Below the pieces are notes generated by a model. The model saw only the letters and a list, made by a program, of their open reading frames with translations. It was not told where the DNA came from and did no database searches. A stretch of 64,000 nt of DNA from Azoarcus sp. (GTDB taxonomy: Bacteria; Pseudomonadota; Gammaproteobacteria; Burkholderiales; Rhodocyclaceae). Below, piece by piece: positions 24,498-33,554 of this stretch. The position numbers and the translations under genes are program-made. The stretch is from NCBI GenBank assembly GCA_020725025.1, contig DYFV01000001.1:1-64000 (forward strand). Reading direction: 5' to 3'. The first letter of the stretch is position 1; each line of letters opens with the position of its first letter.

Positions 24498-25598
24498 ATG
24501 ACCGAAACCTTCTATGAAGTCCTGCGACGCCAAGGCATCACGCGGCGCAGTTTCCTCAAGTTCTGCTCGCTCACCGCGACCTCGCTCGGGCTGGGCTCGG
24601 CGGCGGTGCCGAAGATCGCCCACGCCCTCGAGACCAAGCCGCGCACGCCGGTGCTGTGGCTGCACGGCCTCGAGTGCACCTGCTGCTCCGAGTCCTTCAT
24701 CCGCTCGGCCCATCCGCTGGCGAAGGACGTGGTGTTGTCCATGCTCTCGCTGGACTACGACGACACCCTGATGGCCGCGGCCGGCCACCAGGCCGAGGCG
24801 ATCCTCGACGAGGTCAAGAAGAAGTACAAGGGCAACTACATCCTCGCGGTGGAAGGCAACCCGCCCTTGAACGAGGACGGCATGTTCTGCTTCCAGGGCG
24901 GTCGCCCCTTCATCGAGAAGCTCAAGGAGACCGCGGCCGACTGCAAGGCGATCATCGCCTGGGGCTCCTGCGCCTCCTGGGGCTGCGTGCAGGCCGCCAA
25001 GCCCAACCCGACCCGCGCCACCCCGGTGCACAAGGTCATCTTCGACAAGCCGATCGTGAAGGTGCCGGGCTGTCCGCCCATCGCCGAGGTGATGACCGCG
25101 GTGGTCACCTACATGCTGACCTTCGAGAAGATCCCCGAGCTCGACCGCCAGGGCCGACCGAAGATGTTCTACGGCCAGCGCATCCACGACAAGTGCTACC
25201 GCCGGCCCCACTTCGACGCCGGTCAGTTCGCCGAGGCCTGGGACGACGACAACGCCAGGAAGGGCTACTGCCTCTACAAGCTCGGCTGCAAGGGGCCCAC
25301 CACCTACAACGCCTGCTCCACGGTGCGCTGGAACGAGGGCGTGTCCTGGCCGGTGCAGTCGGGCCACGGCTGCATCGGCTGCTCCGAGGACGGCTTCTGG
25401 GACAAGGGCGGCTTCTACGACCGGGTGACCGACATCCACCAGTTCGGGGTCGAGGCCAACGCCGACAAGGTGGGCGGCACCGCCGCCGCGGTGGTCGGCG
25501 CCTCGGTGGCCGCCCATGCCGCGGTCACCGCGCTCGCCCGCGCCCGCAACAAGACCGGCATCGATACGCCGAGCCAATCGCAACAGGGAGACAAGTGA
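24498..25598 (+). CDS. hupS: [NiFe] hydrogenase small subunit, O2-tolerant Hup/Hya type (group 1d)
   Basis: The 366-aa precursor has a Tat signal (TRRSFLKFC). The proximal cluster region reads LECTCCSES (C60, C62, C63) and GSCASWGC (C158, C163), plus PGCPP (C192). These six cysteines, including the two extra ones at 62 and 163, are the known hallmark of the [4Fe-3S] cluster in O2-tolerant membrane-bound hydrogenases. Distal and medial ligands are in [23 protein letters not shown] and [12 protein letters not shown]-terminal anchor helix is Ala/Val rich (about 327-348). Confidence 0.96.
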   Translation: MTETFYEVLRRQGITRRSFLKFCSLTATSLGLGSAAVPKIAHALETKPRTPVLWLHGLECTCCSESFIRSAHPLAKDVVLSMLSLDYDDTLMAAAGHQAEAILDEVKKKYKGNYILAVEGNPPLNEDGMFCFQGGRPFIEKLKETAADCKAIIAWGSCASWGCVQAAKPNPTRATPVHKVIFDKPIVKVPGCPPIAEVMTAVVTYMLTFEKIPELDRQGRPKMFYGQRIHDKCYRRPHFDAGQFAEAWDDDNARKGYCLYKLGCKGPTTYNACSTVRWNEGVSWPVQSGHGCIGCSEDGFWDKGGFYDRVTDIHQFGVEANADKVGGTAAAVVGASVAAHAAVTALARARNKTGIDTPSQSQQGDK

Positions 25599-25600
25599 TC

Positions 25601-27391
25601 ATGGGCGTGTACGAGACGCAAGGCTTCAAGCTCGACAACACCGGCAAGCGGGTGGTGGTGGATCCGGTGACCCGCATCGAGGGCCACATGCGGGTCGAGG
25701 TGAACCTCGACGAGAACAACGTGATCCGCAACGCGGTATCCACCGGGACCATGTGGCGCGGGCTGGAGGTGATCCTCAAGGGACGCGACCCGCGCGACGC
25801 CTGGGCCTTCACCGAGCGCATCTGCGGCGTGTGCACCGGCACCCATGCGCTGACCAGCGTGCGCGCGGTGGAGAACGCGCTGGGCATCGACATCCCGGAG
25901 AACGCCAACTCCATCCGCAACCTGATGCAGCTCACCCTGCAGGTGCACGACCACCTGGTGCACTTCTACCACCTGCACGCCCTCGACTGGGTGGACGTGG
26001 TTTCCGCGCTGAAGGCCGACCCGAAGGCCACCTCCGAGCTCGCCCAGAGCATCTCCAGCTGGCCCAACTCCTCGCCCGGCTACTTCCGCGACATCCAGAA
26101 CCGGCTGAAGAAATTCGTCGAGTCCGGCCAGCTCGGGCCCTTCACCAACGGCTACTGGGGCAACCCCGCCTACAAGCTGCCGCCGGAGGCCAACCTCATG
26201 GCGGTCACCCACTACCTGGAGGCCCTCGACTTCCAGAAGGAGATCGTCAAGATCCACACCATCTTCGGGGGCAAGAACCCGCACCCGAACTGGCTGGTGG
26301 GCGGCATGCCGTGCGCGATCAACGTGGACGGGGTGGGCGCGGTCGGCGCGGTGAACATGGAGCGGCTCAACATGGTGTCGCACATCATCGACCGCTGCAT
26401 CGAGTTCACCGACCAGGTGTACCTGCCCGACCTCACCGCCATCGGGAGCTTCTACAAGGACTGGCTCTACGGCGGCGGACTGTCGGGCATGAACGTGATG
26501 TCCTACGGCGACATCCCAGACCGGGCCAACGATTACTCCGCCGGCAACCTGCTGATGCCCCGCGGCGCGATCATCAACGGCGATCTCTCCACGGTGCACG
26601 AGATCGACCTCGCCGATCCGGCCCAGGTCCAGGAGTTCGTCACCCACTCCTGGTACAAGTACCCGGACGAGAGCAAGGGCCTGCACCCCTGGGACGGCGT
26701 CACCGAGCCCAACTTCGCCCTCGGCCCCAACACCCGCGGCACCAAGACCCGCATCGAGTCCCTCGACGAGGAGGGCAAGTACTCCTGGATCAAGTCGCCC
26801 CGCTGGCGCGGAAACGCCATGGAGGTGGGGCCGCTGGCGCGCTACATCATCGGCTACGCCCAGAACAATCCCGAGTTCAGGGAGCCGACCGAGAAGCTGC
26901 TGCGCGACCTCGATCTGCCGGTCGGTGCGCTCTTCTCCACCCTGGGTCGTACCGCCGCACGCGCACTGGAGTGCTCCTGGGCTGCGCACAAGATGCGCTA
27001 CTTCTTCGACAAGCTGATGGCCAACATCAAGGCCGGCGACACCGCCACCGCGAACATCGAGAAGTGGGAGCCTGCGAGCTGGCCGAAGGAAGCCAAGGGC
27101 GTGGGCTTCACCGAGGCCCCGCGCGGTGCCTTGGGGCACTGGATCAGGATTCGCGACGGCAAGATCGACAACTACCAGGCGGTGGTGCCCACCACCTGGA
27201 ACGGCAGCCCGCGGGACGACAAGGGCCAGATCGGGGCCTTCGAGGCCTCGCTCATGAACACCCCCGTGGCCAAGGCCGACGAGCCGCTGGAGATCCTGCG
27301 CACCATCCACTCTTTCGACCCCTGCCTCGCGTGCTCGACCCACGTGATGAGCCCGGACGGGCAGGAGATGGCGAGGGTGAAGGTGAGGTGA
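25601..27391 (+). CDS. hupL: [NiFe] hydrogenase large subunit, Hup/Hya type
   Basis: The 596-aa catalytic subunit has [28 protein letters not shown] (first Cys pair) and DPCLACSTH (second pair) followed by a 15-residue tail (VMSPDG...VKVR) to be clipped by HupD. With HupS it oxidises H2 in the periplasm in the presence of O2. The ATG at 25601 is two bases after the hupS stop; CAGGGAG lies upstream. Confidence 0.96.
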   Translation: MGVYETQGFKLDNTGKRVVVDPVTRIEGHMRVEVNLDENNVIRNAVSTGTMWRGLEVILKGRDPRDAWAFTERICGVCTGTHALTSVRAVENALGIDIPENANSIRNLMQLTLQVHDHLVHFYHLHALDWVDVVSALKADPKATSELAQSISSWPNSSPGYFRDIQNRLKKFVESGQLGPFTNGYWGNPAYKLPPEANLMAVTHYLEALDFQKEIVKIHTIFGGKNPHPNWLVGGMPCAINVDGVGAVGAVNMERLNMVSHIIDRCIEFTDQVYLPDLTAIGSFYKDWLYGGGLSGMNVMSYGDIPDRANDYSAGNLLMPRGAIINGDLSTVHEIDLADPAQVQEFVTHSWYKYPDESKGLHPWDGVTEPNFALGPNTRGTKTRIESLDEEGKYSWIKSPRWRGNAMEVGPLARYIIGYAQNNPEFREPTEKLLRDLDLPVGALFSTLGRTAARALECSWAAHKMRYFFDKLMANIKAGDTATANIEKWEPASWPKEAKGVGFTEAPRGALGHWIRIRDGKIDNYQAVVPTTWNGSPRDDKGQIGAFEASLMNTPVAKADEPLEILRTIHSFDPCLACSTHVMSPDGQEMARVKVR

Positions 27392-27485
27392 GGTTTTCTC
27401 CCTCCCCTTGAAGGGGAAGGAACCTCCTAATTCGGGGAGGTGGTTCGTTAGACGCTGCCTGCCCCCCAAAGCAAGGAGAATACCC
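27392..27485 (+). repeat. Two adjacent dyads in the hupL-hupC gap
   Basis: The 94-bp gap is relatively AT-rich for this island and holds two inverted repeats: TCCCCTTGAAGGGGA (27403-27417) and ACCTCC...GGAGGT (27422-27441). Neither is followed by a T-run. They may stabilise or process the hupSL message and lower hupC expression. The hupC ribosome-binding site AAGGAG lies after them. Confidence 0.4.
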
Positions 27486-28193
27486 ATGCTAGCCGAACAA
27501 GACGCCTTCGAAGCCGAGCGCAGTGCGCGGATGGTGAAGGCGGTATACGTCTATGAAGCCCCCCTGCGCCTGTGGCACTGGGTCAATGCCCTGGCGATCA
27601 CCGTGCTGGCCGTCACCGGCTACTTCATCGGCAAGCCGCTGCCGAGCGTGCCGGGCGAGGCGAGCGAGCAGTTCCTGATGGGCTACATCCGCTTCGCCCA
27701 CTTCTCGGCCGCCTACATCTTCGCCATCGGCTTCCTGGCCCGCATCTACTGGGCCTTCGTGGGCAACCACCACGCGCGCCAGATCTTCCTGCTGCCGGTG
27801 CTCGACGCGCGCTGGTGGCGAGAGGTGTGGTACGAGCTCAAGTGGTACCTCTTCCTGGTGAAGGAGCCGAAGAAGTACGTCGGGCACAACCCGCTCGCGC
27901 AACTGGCGATGTTCCTGTTCTTCACCGTCGGGGCGGTCTACATGATCTGCACCGGCTTCGCCCTCTATGGCGAAGGTCTGGGTCAGGGCAGCTGGGCCGA
28001 TGCGATGTTCGGCTGGGTGATCTCGGCGGTCGGCGGCAACAGCATGCAGGTGCACAGCTGGCACCGCATGGGGCTGTGGGTCACGCTGATCTTCGTGATG
28101 GTGCACGTGTATGCCGCCATCCGAGAGGACATCATGAGCCGGCAGAGCCTCATCAGCACCATGATCAGCGGGTGGCGGATGTTCAAGGACTAG
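27486..28193 (+). CDS. hupC: Ni/Fe-hydrogenase b-type cytochrome subunit
   Basis: The 235-aa membrane protein has four helices and the conserved haem ligands of HyaC/HoxZ: His in LRLWHWVNAL, His in RFAHFSAAYIF, and His in SWHRMG with VHVYAA. It accepts electrons from HupS and passes them to quinone. The ATG at 27486 follows CAAGGAGAATACCC; an upstream in-frame extension has no coding character. Third gene of the hupSLC unit. Confidence 0.95.
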   Translation: MLAEQDAFEAERSARMVKAVYVYEAPLRLWHWVNALAITVLAVTGYFIGKPLPSVPGEASEQFLMGYIRFAHFSAAYIFAIGFLARIYWAFVGNHHARQIFLLPVLDARWWREVWYELKWYLFLVKEPKKYVGHNPLAQLAMFLFFTVGAVYMICTGFALYGEGLGQGSWADAMFGWVISAVGGNSMQVHSWHRMGLWVTLIFVMVHVYAAIREDIMSRQSLISTMISGWRMFKD

Positions 28194-28339
28194 CTTTCCG
28201 CGCCCAGTGCCGCCGCCTCGTGGGACGGTGCCGCGCGTGCCTGCGCACTACTACTAAGGACATACGTCACGCGGTCCATGCCGTTCGGCTGGCGAAGGTC
28301 CGTCGGGCTTGGTAGAGTTCCGTCCGGAGACAATCCCGG

Positions 28340-28570
28340 ATGGGAAAAAACATCGACAGGCTGCGTACCACCTTCGCCGAGCCCGTGATCGCGGTCCTGC
28401 TCGCGGCGGCGGGTTTTGCCCTGCTCGGATGGCCGTTCGTCGAGTCGGCGCGCGCAGCAGGCGACGGCGCCCTGTTCTGGTACTACTTCCTGGTCTGGGC
28501 CGTCATCGTCGGGTTCGCCGGCCTCCTCGCCTGGGCGGCCGGTTCCGGCGAGGAGGACGGCGATGTTTAG
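28340..28570 (+). CDS. Small two-helix membrane protein coupled to the symporter-kinase
   Basis: The 76-aa protein has two hydrophobic helices (about 15-35 and 46-66) with a short loop between and an acidic tail (GSGEEDGDV). Its 3' end overlaps the next gene by 8 bp, so it is translationally coupled to the symporter-fused histidine kinase. I do not recognise the family. Small membrane partners accompany some sodium:solute symporters, so a subunit or accessory role is an inference from position only. The preceding 146-bp gap shows no gene. Confidence 0.6.
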   Translation: MGKNIDRLRTTFAEPVIAVLLAAAGFALLGWPFVESARAAGDGALFWYYFLVWAVIVGFAGLLAWAAGSGEEDGDV

Positions 28571-31500
28571 CCCGATCCTTCTCGTAGGGGTGCTGGGCGG
28601 CTATCTCCTGCTGCTGGCCGCGCTCGCGGTCTGGGCCGAGCGGCGTGGCCCGATCGCCGAGCGGCTGGCCGACAGCCGCTTCGTCTACGGGCTCGGCGTC
28701 ACCGTCTACTGCACCGCGTGGACCTACTACGGGAGCGTCGGCGTCGCGGCGCGCTCGGGCTTTCTCTTTCTCGCGGTGTTTCTCGGGCCCACCCTGGTGT
28801 GGCTGCTGGGCTGGACCCTGATCCGGCGCCTCGCGCGCTTCCGCGCCGCCCACGGCGCGAGCAACCTGGGCGACCTCCTCGCCGCCCGCTACGGCCACTC
28901 GGGCGGGCTCGCGGCGCTCGCCACCGTGCTCGCCCTGGTAGCGATCAACCCCTACATCGCGCTCCAGTTCAAGGCCGTCCTCACCTCCTTCGAACTCATG
29001 GTGCACGACGAGCTCGCACGGCATTGGCCTAGCACGGGATGGGTCCTCGAGATCCTGCTGGTGGGCTTCGTGATGGCGCTCACCATGCTTTTCGGCCTGC
29101 GTCATCTCGACCCGGGACAGCGCCAGCGCGGGGTGATGGTGGTGCTGGCCGCGGAATCGCTGGTGAAGCTCGCGGCCTTCGCCGCCGTGGGCGTCTTCGT
29201 CACCTGGGGCATGTACGACGGGCTCGACGACCTGTTCGCCCGGGTGGCGACCTTGCCCGCGGAGTCGGGGCTGCGCCACGACGGCGGCGCCGACTGGTAT
29301 CTCACCTTCTTGAACTGGATGATCCTGTCCATGGCGGCGGTGCTGTTCCTGCCGCGCCAGTTCCACGTAACCTTCGTCGAGCTGCCGCGTGCCCGGCACT
29401 TGCGTACGGCGATGTGGTTCTTTCCGCTCTACCTGCTGGCGATCAACTTCTTCGTCTATCCCATCGCGGCGGGGGGGGTGCTGGCGGGCCATCCGACGGC
29501 GAACGCCGACAGCTTCGTCCTCGGCCTGCCGCTGCAGCACGGCAATCCTGCCCTCGCGCTCTTCGTGTTCCTGGGGGGCGTATCGGCGGCGGTCGGCATG
29601 ATCATGGTGAGCGCGCTCACCCTGTCGGTGATGGCGGCCAACAACCTGGTGATGCCGCTCGCCGACCGCGTCCCGGCGCTGCACGGGCTGCGCCGGCGGA
29701 TGCTGGGGGTGCGCTGGGCGGTGGTGGGCGTGATCATCGTGGCGGGTTACCTCTTCTCGCGCAGCGTGGGCGCCTCGCAGTTCCTCGCCAGCATGGGGCT
29801 CATCGCCTTCGCCGGGGTGGCGCAGTTCGCGCCGGCGGTGCTGGGCGGGCTGCTGTGGCCTCAGGCGAGCCGTACCGGGGCGCTGTGGGGCTTGTCGGCG
29901 GGTTTCGTTCTGTGGGCCTACACCCTGTTTCTTCCTGCCGTGGTGAAGAGCGGCGCGCTGCCGGCCGAGCTGCTCGCAGCGGGCCCCTTCGGCATCGCGG
30001 CGCTGCGGCCGGAATCGCTGCTGGGGACCGGCGGCCTCGATCCGCTCGCTCACGGGGTTTTCTGGTCCCTGTTCGTCAACGTGGTGCTCTTCGTGCTGGG
30101 CTCGTGCTGGCGGCCGGCGAGCGACGCCGAGCGGGAGGCGGCAGCCGCGGGAGACAGCGGATGTCCGGCAGCGCTCGGCAGCGCACTGCCGCGGACCATT
30201 CCGTTGGCCCCGAAGCTTGCGGCAGTCCGGGAGGTACTCCGTGCCTATCTGCCCGCGGCGGAGCTCGACGCAGTCGTTTCCCGCGCAGTGGCCCCGCTCG
30301 GGTCGGACGCGCTGCCGTCGAAGATTTCGCCGCTCGAGCTGGTATGCGTTCTGGCCGGCGCGGAGAAGGCCTTGGCCGGCGCCATCGGCGCCGCGTCCGC
30401 CCACGTCGCCATGCGCAGCGCAGCCCTCGTCTCCGCCCGCGAGTCCCAGGAGGTGTCGCAGGTGTATGGCCGCATCCTGGCCAAGCTCAAGCTCTCGCCG
30501 GAGGAGTTGAGGCGACGCGTCGACTTCCACCAGGAACGCCAGCGGATTCTCGAGGAGCACGCGACCGAGCTCGCGGACAAGCTCGAGGCCCTGCGCCGCG
30601 AGATGAGCGCGCGCGGCGAGGCGGAGGCGGCCCTGCGCGAGAGCGAGGCGCGGTTCCGCAGCCTCGCGGATTCCGCACCGGTGATGATCTGGATGAGCGA
30701 GACGAACGGCGACCGGGTCTATTTCAACCAGGCATGGCTCGCCTTCACCGGTCGCGGACTGGCCCGGGAGCTGGGCGGCGGCTGGCTCCAGGGGATGGCC
30801 GAGGAGGATCGCGAGGCGTGGCGTGCTGCGGTCGCCGCAGCCGAGGGCGAGGCTTGTCCGTATCGGGTGGAGTACCGTCTGCGCCGGGGCGACGGCGAGT
30901 GGTGCTGGGTGGTGGAGCAGGGCTCGCCGCGGATGTCGGCAGGCGGGGCGCTGGTAGGCTTCGTCGGCTCCTGCGTCGACGTGAGCGACATGAAGGCCGC
31001 CGCCGAGACCTTGCGCCGCTCCCGGGACGAGCTGGAGCAGCTGGTGGCCGAGCGCACCGCGGAGCTGCGTGCCGAGGTCGAGCAGCGCCGGCAGGCAGAG
31101 GCGTCGTTGACGGCGAGCAACGCCGAGCTCACCGCGATCAACGAGAAGCTCGCCGAGGCGCAGAGCCAGCTCCTGCAGTCGGAGAAGATGGCCTCCATCG
31201 GCCAACTCGCCGCCGGGGTGGCGCACGAGATCAATAATCCGATCGGCTTCGTGAACTCCAACCTCACCACCCTGTGGGGCTACGTGGAGGACCTCATGCG
31301 GCTGCTCGAGCGCTACCAGGCCGCCGAGTCCGGGTTGCCCGATCCCGGGCTGCAGGCGTCGCTGCAGGCCCTGCGCGACGAGATCGAGCTCGACTTCCTG
31401 CGTCAGGACCTGCCCACCCTCCGGCATGAGACGATGGACGGCATCGCCCGGGTTCGCCGGATCGTGAAGGACCTGAAGGATTTCTCCCACGTGGACGAAT

Positions 31501-31985
31501 CGACCTGGCAGGAGGCCGACCTCCACGCCGGTCTGGACAGCACCCTGAACGTGGTGTGGAACGAGCTGAAGTACAAGGCGAGCGTCGACAAGCGGTACGG
31601 CGAGCTGCCCCTCGTGCGCTGCATCCCCTCCCAGACCAACCAGGTCTTCATGAACCTGCTGGTGAACGCCGCGCAGGCGATCGACGGTCGCGGGGTGATC
31701 ACCATCCGCACCGGCCGCGACGATCAATGGGTGTGGATCGAGATCGAGGACACCGGCCGCGGCATTCCGCCCGAGCACCTCGGGCGCGTCTTCGAGCCCT
31801 TCTTCACCACCAAGCCTGTGGGGCACGGCACCGGGCTGGGGCTCTCGGTTTCCTACGGCATCGTGAAGAAGCACGGCGGGCGCATCGAGGTCCGCAGTAT
31901 GCCGGGGGAGGGCGCCTGCTTCCGCATCCGGCTGCCCCTCGCGCCCGTGGAGGCGCCCGACGCGAGCGACGCGCAGCCGGCCTGA
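28563..31985 (+). CDS. Sodium:solute symporter-fused PAS sensor histidine kinase
   Basis: The 1140-aa protein has an SSS-type transporter module (about residues 1-530, a dozen or more helices, with LGVTVYCTAWTYYGSVG typical of CbrA-like kinases). A helical region follows (about 555-690), then a PAS domain (about 690-815, ESEARFRSLADSAPVMIWMSE), a coiled coil, and a kinase core with the phospho-acceptor in GVAHEINNP (His888) and ATP-binding boxes DTGRGIPPE, FFTTKPVGHGTGLGLS. No receiver domain is attached and no response regulator adjoins it. It lies inside the hydrogenase island between hupC and hupD; its kinase core resembles that of HupT. Confidence 0.88.
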   Translation: MFSPILLVGVLGGYLLLLAALAVWAERRGPIAERLADSRFVYGLGVTVYCTAWTYYGSVGVAARSGFLFLAVFLGPTLVWLLGWTLIRRLARFRAAHGASNLGDLLAARYGHSGGLAALATVLALVAINPYIALQFKAVLTSFELMVHDELARHWPSTGWVLEILLVGFVMALTMLFGLRHLDPGQRQRGVMVVLAAESLVKLAAFAAVGVFVTWGMYDGLDDLFARVATLPAESGLRHDGGADWYLTFLNWMILSMAAVLFLPRQFHVTFVELPRARHLRTAMWFFPLYLLAINFFVYPIAAGGVLAGHPTANADSFVLGLPLQHGNPALALFVFLGGVSAAVGMIMVSALTLSVMAANNLVMPLADRVPALHGLRRRMLGVRWAVVGVIIVAGYLFSRSVGASQFLASMGLIAFAGVAQFAPAVLGGLLWPQASRTGALWGLSAGFVLWAYTLFLPAVVKSGALPAELLAAGPFGIAALRPESLLGTGGLDPLAHGVFWSLFVNVVLFVLGSCWRPASDAEREAAAAGDSGCPAALGSALPRTIPLAPKLAAVREVLRAYLPAAELDAVVSRAVAPLGSDALPSKISPLELVCVLAGAEKALAGAIGAASAHVAMRSAALVSARESQEVSQVYGRILAKLKLSPEELRRRVDFHQERQRILEEHATELADKLEALRREMSARGEAEAALRESEARFRSLADSAPVMIWMSETNGDRVYFNQAWLAFTGRGLARELGGGWLQGMAEEDREAWRAAVAAAEGEACPYRVEYRLRRGDGEWCWVVEQGSPRMSAGGALVGFVGSCVDVSDMKAAAETLRRSRDELEQLVAERTAELRAEVEQRRQAEASLTASNAELTAINEKLAEAQSQLLQSEKMASIGQLAAGVAHEINNPIGFVNSNLTTLWGYVEDLMRLLERYQAAESGLPDPGLQASLQALRDEIELDFLRQDLPTLRHETMDGIARVRRIVKDLKDFSHVDESTWQEADLHAGLDSTLNVVWNELKYKASVDKRYGELPLVRCIPSQTNQVFMNLLVNAAQAIDGRGVITIRTGRDDQWVWIEIEDTGRGIPPEHLGRVFEPFFTTKPVGHGTGLGLSVSYGIVKKHGGRIEVRSMPGEGACFRIRLPLAPVEAPDASDAQPA

Positions 31986-32106
31986 CGGGGCATCCACCGT
32001 CCGGCTGGAAGAGTTGTTTTCGATGTGGAAAGACACTAACCATTCGCTTCGCGGGGCCGTGAGGGCAAGCGACGGATTCGGCGGGTTTTTCTCGCGCGGC
32101 GCATGC

Positions 32107-32122
32107 TGGCATGGTCCCTGCA
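32107..32122 (+). promoter_or_regulatory. Sigma-54 promoter of the hupD-hyp operon
   Basis: TGGCATGGTCCCTGCA fits TGGCACG-N4-TTGCA with both GG (32108) and GC (32120) in place, the best -12 of the three sigma-54-like elements in the island. The predicted start point near 32133 leaves a 26-nt leader before the chosen hupD ATG. Confidence 0.7.
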
Positions 32123-32158
32123 CAGGGGAGACCGTCTGCCATCTTTCCACTTCGCGTC

Positions 32159-32776
32159 ATGGATGCCACCACCTCTTCCGTGCTGGTCCTTGGTATCGGC
32201 AACCTGCTGTGGGCCGACGAGGGCTTCGGCGTGCGCTGCGCCGAGGCGCTTGCGGCCGGCTGGGAGCTGCCCGAGTCGGTGACCGTGATGGACGGCGGGA
32301 CCCAGGGCCTGTACCTGTTGCCGCATGTGACCGCCGCGCAGCGGCTCATAGTGTTCGACGCGGTGGACTACGGCCTGGCGCCGGGTACGCTGCGTCTGGT
32401 GGAGGGCGGGGACGTGCCCCGCTTCCTCGGCGCGCGCAAGATGAGCCTGCACCAGACCGGCTTCCAGGAGGTGCTCGCCTCGGCCGAGCTGCTGGGGCAA
32501 CTGCCGGCCGAGATGCTGCTCATCGGCGTCCAGCCGGAGGAGCTCGAGGACTACGGCGGGAGCCTGCGCCCGGTGGTGCGCGCGCGGCTGGACGAGGCGG
32601 TCGGCCACGCCGTGGCACGGCTGCAGGCCTGGGGCGTGCCGCTGCGGCAGCGCAGCGGAGGCGATGTCCGGCTGAACGATCGCGCCCTCGCCATCGAGGG
32701 CTACGAGGCGGCGCGGCCTAGCGAGACGGAGGCCTGCCGCCGTGGCGATCTGCGCTTCGTCGAGGCGGAGCGCTGA
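32159..32776 (+). CDS. hupD: Hydrogenase maturation protease HupD/HoxM
   Basis: The 205-aa endopeptidase has LVLGIGNLLWADEGFGVRC, VFDAVDYG and LHQTGFQEVL, placing the nickel-binding Glu, Asp and His. It should trim the HupL tail. I chose ATG 32159 (MDATTSSVLVLG) because an earlier in-frame ATG at 32111 lies within the sigma-54 element; its ribosome-binding site is weak. It begins a run of closely spaced genes through hupK and hypABFCDE. Confidence 0.93.
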   Translation: MDATTSSVLVLGIGNLLWADEGFGVRCAEALAAGWELPESVTVMDGGTQGLYLLPHVTAAQRLIVFDAVDYGLAPGTLRLVEGGDVPRFLGARKMSLHQTGFQEVLASAELLGQLPAEMLLIGVQPEELEDYGGSLRPVVRARLDEAVGHAVARLQAWGVPLRQRSGGDVRLNDRALAIEGYEAARPSETEACRRGDLRFVEAER

Positions 32777-32777
32777 G

Positions 32778-33089
32778 ATGTGTCTGGGAGTGCCCATGCA
32801 GGTCGTCGAATGCGAAGGACCGATGGCGGTGTGCCGCGACCGGCACGGGCGGCTCGCGCGGATAGACGTGTTGCTCACCGGCGAGCGGCCGGCCGGCACC
32901 TGGTTGATGACCTTCCTCGGCGCCGCGCGCGCGGTGATCGACGGCGACGAGGCGGCGCGGGTGGGGCAGGCGCTCGACGCGCTCGATGCGCTCGCCGCCG
33001 GCGGCGCGCCGGATCTCGATGCCGCCTTCGCCGATCTTGTCGGGCGCGAGCCCACCCTGCCGGATTTCCTCAAAGGAGAGCGTGGATGA
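32778..33089 (+). CDS. hupF: HypC-family chaperone HupF
   Basis: The 103-aa protein begins MCLGVPMQVVECEG with the essential Cys2. It is longer at the C-terminus than HypC (38767), as HupF/HoxL proteins are. In aerobic H2 oxidisers HupF/HoxL protects and delivers the Fe(CN)2CO unit to HupL under O2. It directly follows hupD and overlaps hupG by 4 bp. Confidence 0.92.
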   Translation: MCLGVPMQVVECEGPMAVCRDRHGRLARIDVLLTGERPAGTWLMTFLGAARAVIDGDEAARVGQALDALDALAAGGAPDLDAAFADLVGREPTLPDFLKGERG

Positions 33090-33544
33090 TCGAATCCGAC
33101 CTGACGCCGGCCGAGCGTTTCGAGGCGCTGCTGGCGCGGCTCGAGAGCCAGCATGGCATTTGCCGCGTCGCCGCGGACCGCGTGGACCGCTTCGCGGCGG
33201 GGCCGGGAGACAGCGTGCTGCTGCTCACCGATGCACCGAACCGTTGCCCCGAAGCCTGGGACATGGCGGTGGTCCTGCCCGAGGCCCTGCGCGCGATGCC
33301 GGGGGAAGTGCGCGGCGGCATCGCCGATCCCCAGGCGAGTACCCCGGTCGCGGCCCGCTTCGGCGTCGCCCGGCTGCCGGCGCTGCTCTTCCTGCGCGAC
33401 GGCGGCTACGTCGGCGTGCTCGAGGGCATGCGCGACTGGGCCGATCTGGTTCCTGCGGCGCGGGCCATGCTCGACGCCCCCGTCGGGCGCGTTCCCGGCA
33501 TCGGCGTAGCGGTGCGCGCCGCACCCGCCGGCTCCTGCCACTGA
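33086..33544 (+). CDS. hupG: HupG/HyaE family hydrogenase accessory protein
   Basis: The 152-aa protein has a thioredoxin-like fold as in HyaE/HoxO (VLLLTDAPNRCPEAWDMAVVLPEAL, then ARFGVARLPALLFLRDGGYVGVLEGMRDW). The redox CxxC is absent, as usual for this family. HyaE/HoxO binds the Tat leader of the hydrogenase small subunit and helps install its Fe-S clusters. The start overlaps the end of hupF; AAAGGAGAG lies upstream. Confidence 0.88.
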   Translation: MIESDLTPAERFEALLARLESQHGICRVAADRVDRFAAGPGDSVLLLTDAPNRCPEAWDMAVVLPEALRAMPGEVRGGIADPQASTPVAARFGVARLPALLFLRDGGYVGVLEGMRDWADLVPAARAMLDAPVGRVPGIGVAVRAAPAGSCH

Positions 33545-33554
33545 GGTGACTGCC

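Noticed and set aside
28503-32150. 1215-codon minus-strand frame opposite the symporter-kinase
   Set aside because: Shadow of the sense gene; low-complexity His/Arg/Gln composition and no motif.
32111-32158. Earlier in-frame ATG for hupD
   Set aside because: It lies inside the sigma-54 promoter element, before the predicted transcription start, and the extra residues are absent from the usual HupD N-terminus.
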